This document shows positions 58,277-64,000 of a DNA stretch of 64,000 nt, one piece after another. The translations under genes were made by a program, and so were the position numbers. The notes beneath the pieces were generated by a model. That model saw only the letters and a list, made by a program, of their open reading frames with translations, was not told the origin of the DNA and ran no database searches. The DNA is from Delphinapterus leucas (lineage: Eukaryota > Chordata > Mammalia > Artiodactyla > Monodontidae). Every line of letters begins with the position of its first letter. Position 1 is the stretch's first letter. The stretch lies in contig NW_022098045.1 in assembly GCF_002288925.2 (NCBI RefSeq), positions 9,710,847 through 9,774,846 of the forward strand, in the 5' to 3' direction.

Positions 58277-58613
58277 AACTAGCTCTAATATATTTCCAGA
58301 ATGAATCTTGTAGCAAGGGAATATAAAAATGGAAAGCTGAATTTATTAAACCAATCTGTATTAATTTTTTGAAGAAAAACATGAAGTATTTGAGTAGAAA
58401 TTAGAAGTTTATTATACTATTGCCAAATAAAATTCAAGTAGACTTTGGAAAACACAACTGTCTAAATAATCCTTATGAATCAGGTATCTATGGAAATAAC
58501 TAAAATACAAAAATGGATAATCATTTATCTGGATTATTTTTTCCAGACAATTTAGCTTTTTGACACATACATTAAAGGCAATTTCTTGTCTTTTTTAGAA
58601 ACAAACACTTTCT

Positions 58614-58823
58614 CTTTTTTTTTTTTTTTTTGCGGTACACGGGCCTCTCACTGCTGTGGCCTCTCCCGTTGCGGAGCGCAGGCTCCGGACGCGCAGGCTC
58701 AGCGGCCATGGCTCACGGGCCCAGCCGCTCCGCGGCATGTGGGATCTTCCCGGACCGGGGCACGAACCCGTGTCCCCTGCATCAGCAGGCGGACTCTCAA
58801 CCACTGCGCCACCAGGGAAGCCC
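58614..58823 (-). mobile_element. CHR-family tRNA-derived SINE (young, short form), copy 7
   Basis: Reverse-strand copy with T run at about 58616-58631, body and end 'ccaccagggaagccc' at 58823. Exact 13-bp duplication 'acaaacactttct' at 58601-58613 and 58824-58836. Confidence 0.96.
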
Positions 58824-58836
58824 ACAAACACTTTCT

Positions 58837-59189
58837 TGACACTGCAAAATACTCCCAAATCTACCTGGCTTATAGAGCACTTTAAGATAAGAACTTATTT
58901 CTTCTCAACTAAAATAATTATTAGGAATGAGCTTCCAAAAATAAAAGAATACTGCACAAAGGGATGAAGAAGTAACAAAACACATAGTCATTGAGAGCCA
59001 AAGATAAACCTGAGCTTCATGCAACCCAGGGAAAGAAGGACAAAGTGTTCTTTGTAATACTAGAATAGAAGCTCAATAAAATTTTAAGTGAAAAATAAAG
59101 AACAAATTTATGATGTTTGGGGTGCCTAAGACATTTCTATGGAATTTTTTTAATCCTAGATTCATTCTGAAGGTGAACTGAAGGCGTCT
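58837..59189. other. No recognisable feature
   Basis: Short AT-rich stretch without repeats or frames of note. Confidence 0.45.
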
Positions 59190-59760
59190 GCCACGAGGCA
59201 GTGGTTAAAAGCACCGGTCCTGGAATTAGACCACACTCCACCCTACTCTGTGTTCCAGGAGGCTGAGCCATGGGGACTGACTGCATCAATAGGGTCTTTT
59301 GCCCTCTGGCTCCAGTGGGATTCAGTCAATGGAAGGCACCAGCAGGATATCCAAGGGCAGAAGGAGAGCAAGGTTGGGTATTTATTGCCCCAGCTCCCTT
59401 CCTGCAAAATCTCTCCCAAAATCCACAGATCCTGTCAGGTAGTCCTCTCTATACAGCTTTGGATCCAGGAGCTGTTCCTTCCCCCATCTCCTCAATCCTA
59501 GGAGCAGCAATGACCCCCGATGTTGCTAACTTTGTGTTGGTTTCCCTAAACCCTGCCAATACTTCGTAAATGATCCTTTTACTAAACTCTCCTATAATTA
59601 CCCAACTTGACTGTGTTTCTTGCCAGAACCTTAACTGACACACTTAGGTAAGTTATCTAATGCTTCTGTGCTTCAATGTCTGCATCTGTAAAACCCGTCT
59701 AATAAGAGTATCTGCCTTACAAGACTGTTGCCAGTGCCTGGCTCACAGGAAACTCTCAAT
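59190..59760 (+). mobile_element. MIR SINE split by a family X repeat
   Basis: The left part (59190-59251) has 'gaggcagtggttaaaagcac'. The right part (59639-59760) has 'cttaggtaagttatctaatg', 'tctgcatctgtaaaacccgt' and 'ttgccagtgcctggctcaca'. Joined in order they cover one MIR. The intervening 59252-59638 is the family X repeat. Confidence 0.65.
59252..59638 (+). repeat. Dispersed mammalian repeat, family X (name not assigned)
   Basis: Contains 'gactgcatcaatagggtctt' (59279), 'cagtcaatggaaggcaccag' (59323) and 'ggtatttattgccccagctc' (59376), and ends 'tttcttgccagaaccttaac'. The reverse complement follows the order at 33316-33700. It lies inside a MIR and so is younger than it. Confidence 0.55.
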
Positions 59761-61961
59761 TCCTGTTAATTACAAATACATTGCATATCCTATAGTTATT
59801 CAAATAGTTTGGATTCTTTTTCCAAGACCAAAAATACCCTTTACTTTGCATAATAATATTTTACAAAATTCCCATGGTCCTTCTCTCCTTAAAATTGAGG
59901 TTTTATTGTTACTGACCTCTATAGTCTTACTACCTTGGTAGCCCCTTAAGGTTCCTCTTCTATCTCCTGCTTTAGCAGTAAATAAGCTAGTCTTAATTCA
60001 AATACAAGGTATCAACAGAAAGCAACATGAAATAAAACAAGGCTCAACATTAAATAATCTCTTAAAGGGACTTTAGGGAGAGAAAAGAAAGAAAACAGAT
60101 TCTAACAATGCCTAAACATGTTTCCTGGGGGACACATGTCCACCATCTGAAAGGTTTTATTGGCAGTGTGAAAGTTTTATCTGTGAAAAATAATGATCAT
60201 TACCTTTTCCATGACAACTGTGGTTTGCCTATGATATCCATCATGCTCCTAGGGTTCATAGCTTTTTCACAATTCTCATCCCTTGGTGCAAGATATTAGT
60301 AGGTGTTGATGCTATTTTAATTGTTTCTCACATAAAGTCCATTGCTACTTGTCACAAAGTCCACATACCCTAAAGATCATTACTGAACTTCGGGGAGCTC
60401 TGTATGTGTGAAGCAATTCTGAACTTGCCCTGCAATTTTAACCAAGGTCAGGCAGTGAAAGCCTTGGCAATTTGGTTTCATTAACAGGGTCAACGTCAGT
60501 GACACCTTGGATCAAATATGATTTTACAAAGTGGCAGATTTGTACTAAAATGTCTGGAAAAAACAAGATAGCATAAAGACATCACAGAGCATATATTTTA
60601 TATGAATAACCAAATAGCTTTTATTTGAGTTATAATTTTCTTTGTTAACTAGAGATCCTCAATCTCATAGGTCAAAATGAATATTTACTTTTGAAGCCTA
60701 AAATAGTTTAAGCCCTAGGAACATTACAGTGGGACTCTGTTTCAATCATTCCCAACATTTAAAATAAGCTAAAAATATCACTAGTGGTCTCCTATTCTAG
60801 CTCTAGAGAATCAGAGGAAACACATTTTTCTGCACATTCTGCATAGCGTATCTGTAGCCTTCTAGACAGAGTCTGGTCTTCAACATATAGAGACATATAG
60901 CTTTTAATATTACCTATACATCTAAGTGGGTATCTATAAATATATATATATTAATTTATTTATGTATCACTGATATGTATATGTACACGAAAACACACAA
61001 TGTATTTCAAAAATTCTAAAATGCACATCTTTTCACATGTTAACATCTCTGAAATTGGAATGTATCTTATAATCTAATAATGTGACATTATTATAACATA
61101 ATATAATTATTATAGTGCAGCATTTTTTTTTCAATTTTAGCAGTACATACCTTAATGATACATCTTACAATCAAAGCATCTTAAATTGTATATGTATGTC
61201 TGTGTGTGTGTCTTACCCCTACTGTCTTCACTTGTTGTTGTTTTAGCACTTTTATCCTTTATGTGCTTTCTGGGGAAATTTCAATCTTAGAGTCACAGGT
61301 CTGTAAATCTGGTAAATAAACCTTACTTACTAGGAGAAAACAAGTGAAGGCAACGATGAAACATGTTGTCAACACTTACTATACAGAAATTAAGCCCTGC
61401 ATTTGTTGAGCTAATTATAGCATAACCAAACTTCAGGAACAAAGTTCCAAGAGGAAACACGGCCAATGAGCCACACCATCTCCACATCAGAAAATAATGA
61501 CCCATGAAACTAACTGAAGGTTATCGGGCTCAAACTTCATGGATACATTATCATACTTACAAATGATTAAAATGACTTTCAATGCATGAATGCAAGGAAC
61601 TAAATTTTCTATAACATTAAGATACACAGGCAGTGCATAGTTTCAAATTCATGCTATTAAAACCACAAGTGCTAAAACTAATTTCATCTTCTCTGTGCTC
61701 TATGCTGATAGAGTCAGTCAGTTCCAATCAGTCTCATTAATCTTACTTTCCATTTCCTAGATGTTTAGCCCTTACAATCTGCTGTTTTCCTGATTTTCCC
61801 TTCTCTTTTCTCCTCTTTATTTAAGTCAAATTTGGCCTATATTAAAGTTGAAGTCATCGTTTTCAAAATCACTTCATCTTATCATTATTGCCTTGACTTT
61901 TCATTTACAGAATCTTTCACCCGGTAAGAAAACTTCATCCAATACATTCAAAAGAAATTCA
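59761..61961. other. No recognisable feature
   Basis: Long AT-rich unique-looking stretch; no frame above 93 codons and no repeat I can name. A mixed TA-rich run lies at 60938-60960. Confidence 0.4.
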
Positions 61962-62894
61962 CTGGCAAGACAGCGGTGTGGGAAGACACAGAGTTAGCAT
62001 CTCCCCACGACTAAGGTGCCTGCCAGCTGCTGGTTGGCGACTCTGATCCCCAAGGAGACGGGAGGAACCCCAGAGTGAACCGGTAGGATGCAGGGGTACT
62101 GAGCGGGGAGGAGAAGTGGAGGCCAGACAAGATCAGCGCCCCTGAGGCCAGGGAGATCAGGAGAGGTAGGCGGGAGGGGCCCTCCCAGACCCCAGACCAG
62201 AGGAGCAGGAGAGGAGAGGAGGATGTTTGCCCCACCCACTCGAGCCCAGGAAGCCTGCTAGGCTCCCAGGTGAGGTCCCCCACCCTCTGAGACTGGGGTG
62301 GGGGTCACGCCTGGGCCCCTTTTGTTCCTTGTGCCTAAGCCCCACCTCCCACAGCCCCCAGGGCCTTTTCCAGCCCTGTGGGTCCAGAGCATTGGCCCCA
62401 CCCACTGCCCAAACCTTGCCCTTGCTTAGGCCCCGCTCTCCACAGTGAAGGCCTTCCCCCTCTTTTATTTTCTTTTTCCCTCCTCCTCTTTCTTACTATT
62501 GTGGTACTGATGTACCTTCCAGTTGTTGATTCATATATATTTTTATTTTTATATTCTTTCTAACATATCTGCTAGTTTCCTAGTCTAATTTTATTTTTTA
62601 CTTTTTTGTTCTTTTTTTTTTGGCCACCCCACGCAGCTTGTGGGGATGTTGACTCACAAGCCTGGGGTCGGGCAGAAGCTCCTGCAGTGGGAGCTCCGAG
62701 TCCAAACCACTGGCCTAACAGAGAACCTCAGACCCCAGGGAATATTTATCTGAGTGAGGTCTCACAGAGTTCCTCATCTCAGCACCAAGACCCACCTCTA
62801 CCCAATAGCCTACAAACTCCAGTGTTGGAAGCCTCAGGCCAAACAACCAGTAAAACAGGAACACAATCCCACTCATAAAACAAAACAAAACAAA

Positions 62895-63793
62895 ATGAGA
62901 CAGCAAAATATTATATCACAGATGAAGGTAAAAACCTACAAGACCAAAAAAATGAAGAGGAAATAAGCCATCTACCTGAAAAAGAATTCAGAGTAATGAT
63001 AGTAAAGATGATCTAGAATCTCAGAAATAGAATGGAAGCACAGATTGAGAAAATACAAGAAATGTTTAACAAGGGTCTAGAAGAACTAAAGAACAAACAA
63101 ACAGAGATGAACAACACAATAAGTGAAATGAAAAATACACTAGAAGGAATCAATAACAGAATAACAGAGGCAGAAGAACGAATAAGTGAGCTGGAAGACA
63201 AAATGATGGAAATAACTGCCGAGGAGCAGAATAAAGAAAAAAGAATGAAAAGAATTGAAAACAATCTCAGAGACCCTTGGGACAACACTAAATGCACCAA
63301 CATTTGAATTATAGGGATCCCAGAAAAAGAAGAGAAAAAGAAAGGGTCTGAGAAAATATTTGAAGAGACTATAGTGGAAAACTTCCCTAACATGGGAAAG
63401 GAAATAGTCACCCAAGTCCAGGAAGCACAGAGAGTCCCATACAGGATAAACCCTAGGAAAAACACACCAAGACACATATTAATCAAACTACCAAAAATTA
63501 AATTCAAAGAAAAAATATTAAAAGCAGCAAGGGAAAAACAAAAAATAACACACAAATGAATCCCCATAATGTTATCAGCGGATTTTTCAGTGGAAACTCT
63601 GCAGGCCAGAAGGGAGTGGCAGGATATAGTTAAAGTGATGAAAGACAAAAACCTACAACCAAGATTACTCTACCCAGCAAGCATCTCATTCAGATTCAAT
63701 GGAGAAGTCAAAAGCTTTACAGATAAGCAAAAGCTAAGAGAATTCAGCACCACCAAACCAGCTTTACAACAAATGTAAAAGAAACTTCTCTAG
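62895..63793 (+). pseudogene. L1-C ORF1, broken
   Basis: ORF1 begins at ATG 62895 (MRQQNIISQMKVK), then a frameshift near 62945 moves to the frame holding the rest. In that frame lie the coiled coil (63032-63304, '[20 protein letters not shown]'), the RNA-binding middle (from 63308, '[16 protein letters not shown]') and the C-terminal domain (63569-63775, '[19 protein letters not shown]'). In-frame stops are TAG 63014-63016, TGA 63305-63307, TGA 63557-63559 and TAA 63776-63778. The TGA at 63305 is at the same codon as the first stop in L1-B ORF1. The original stop would be TAG 63791-63793. Confidence 0.9.
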
Positions 63794-63851
63794 GTGGGAA
63801 ACACAAGAGAAGAAAAAGACCCACAAAAACAAACCCAAAACAATTAAGAAA

Positions 63852-64000
63852 ATGGTAACAGGAACATACATATCGATAATAACCTTGAATGTAAATGGAT
63901 TAAATGCCCCAACGAAAAGACACAGACTGGCTAAATGGATACAAAAACACGACCAATATATATGACTGAAAGCGAAGGGATGGAAAAAGATATTCCATGC
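63852..64000 (+). pseudogene. L1-C ORF2, 5' end only
   Basis: Starts at ATG 63852 with 'LNVNGLNAPTKRHRLAKW', the beginning of the L1 endonuclease. Near 63960-63966 sequence present in L1-B (about 40650-40690) is missing, joining 'atatatg' to 'actgaaagcg', so the endonuclease is already broken. It runs off the window end. Confidence 0.88.

Larger units (their letters stand above)
61962..64000 (+). mobile_element. L1-C: LINE-1 with 5' UTR, cut by the window end
   Basis: Begins near 'ctggcaagacagcggtgtgg' and continues with 'cccaaggagacgggaggaac'-type sequence ('ccagagtgaaccggtaggat'), which I remember from a ruminant/cetacean L1 5' UTR different from that of L1-B. The 5' UTR runs to about 62894, ORF1 follows and ORF2 starts at 63852. 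The 3' end and any TSD lie outside the window. It is more damaged than L1-B. Confidence 0.85.

Noticed and set aside
63013..63648. 211-codon minus-strand hydrophobic frame
   Set aside because: Antisense shadow of L1-C ORF1; apparent membrane segments come from reversed AAA/GAA codons.

Overview
This window looks like nuclear DNA of a cetacean, probably a toothed whale. The main evidence is the SINE content. Seven near-identical copies of a short tRNA-derived element (A-box-like and B-box-like motifs, A-rich tail, target-site duplications, TSDs) match my memory of the cetacean/hippo/ruminant CHR family, in the short GC-rich form typical of whales and dolphins. There are also longer CHR-1-like copies, a cetartiodactyl mariner MITE, L1 lineages resembling whale and cattle L1, and mammal-wide MIR, L2, MaLR, ERVL, Tigger and hAT relics. 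I could find no exon, tRNA, rRNA or other host gene that I can defend. The window is best read as intergenic DNA or the inside of a very long intron.

Layout: 0.9-2.6 kb, a degraded HAL1/L1 ORF1-like relic. 4.6-7.4 kb, an L2 tail and then an ERVL-like relic carrying a mariner MITE and a young SINE. 7.7-21 kb, mostly old single-copy-looking DNA with scattered MIR, L2 and MaLR pieces and an L1M tail. 21.5-27 kb, a 5'-truncated L1 (L1-A) with a nested CHR-1-like SINE and an extra 3' segment. 27-37 kb, MIR, DNA-transposon relics, an LTR with a long microsatellite, two young SINEs and L1M tails. 37.2-44.7 kb, a full-length L1 (L1-B) flanked by a perfect 16-bp TSD, with a CpG-rich 5' UTR, a broken ORF1 and an ORF2 interrupted by two nonsense codons and one frameshift. 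45-62 kb, old repeats, an L1MA-type tail, two more young SINEs and a Tigger relic. 62-64 kb, the 5' part of a third L1 (L1-C) that runs off the window end.

The only protein-coding capacity is that of dead retrotransposons and one transposon remnant. L1-type machinery (endonuclease plus reverse transcriptase) would have made the insertions of L1-A, L1-B, L1-C and the CHR SINEs, which all end in A-rich tails; the mariner MITE and Tigger relic moved by cut-and-paste at TA sites. Nesting gives a partial order: ERVL-like relic before the MITE and SINE inside it; L1M tail before the SINE at 35.9 kb; L1-A before its internal CHR-1-like SINE. I see no undescribed coding system. The items most worth checking are the miRNA-like MITE hairpin, the possible 3' transduction by L1-A, the 275-bp tandem duplication and antisense ORFs in the L1-B 5' UTR, and a shared ORF1 stop codon in L1-B and L1-C. 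Repeat family names come from memory of consensus sequences, not from a database search.
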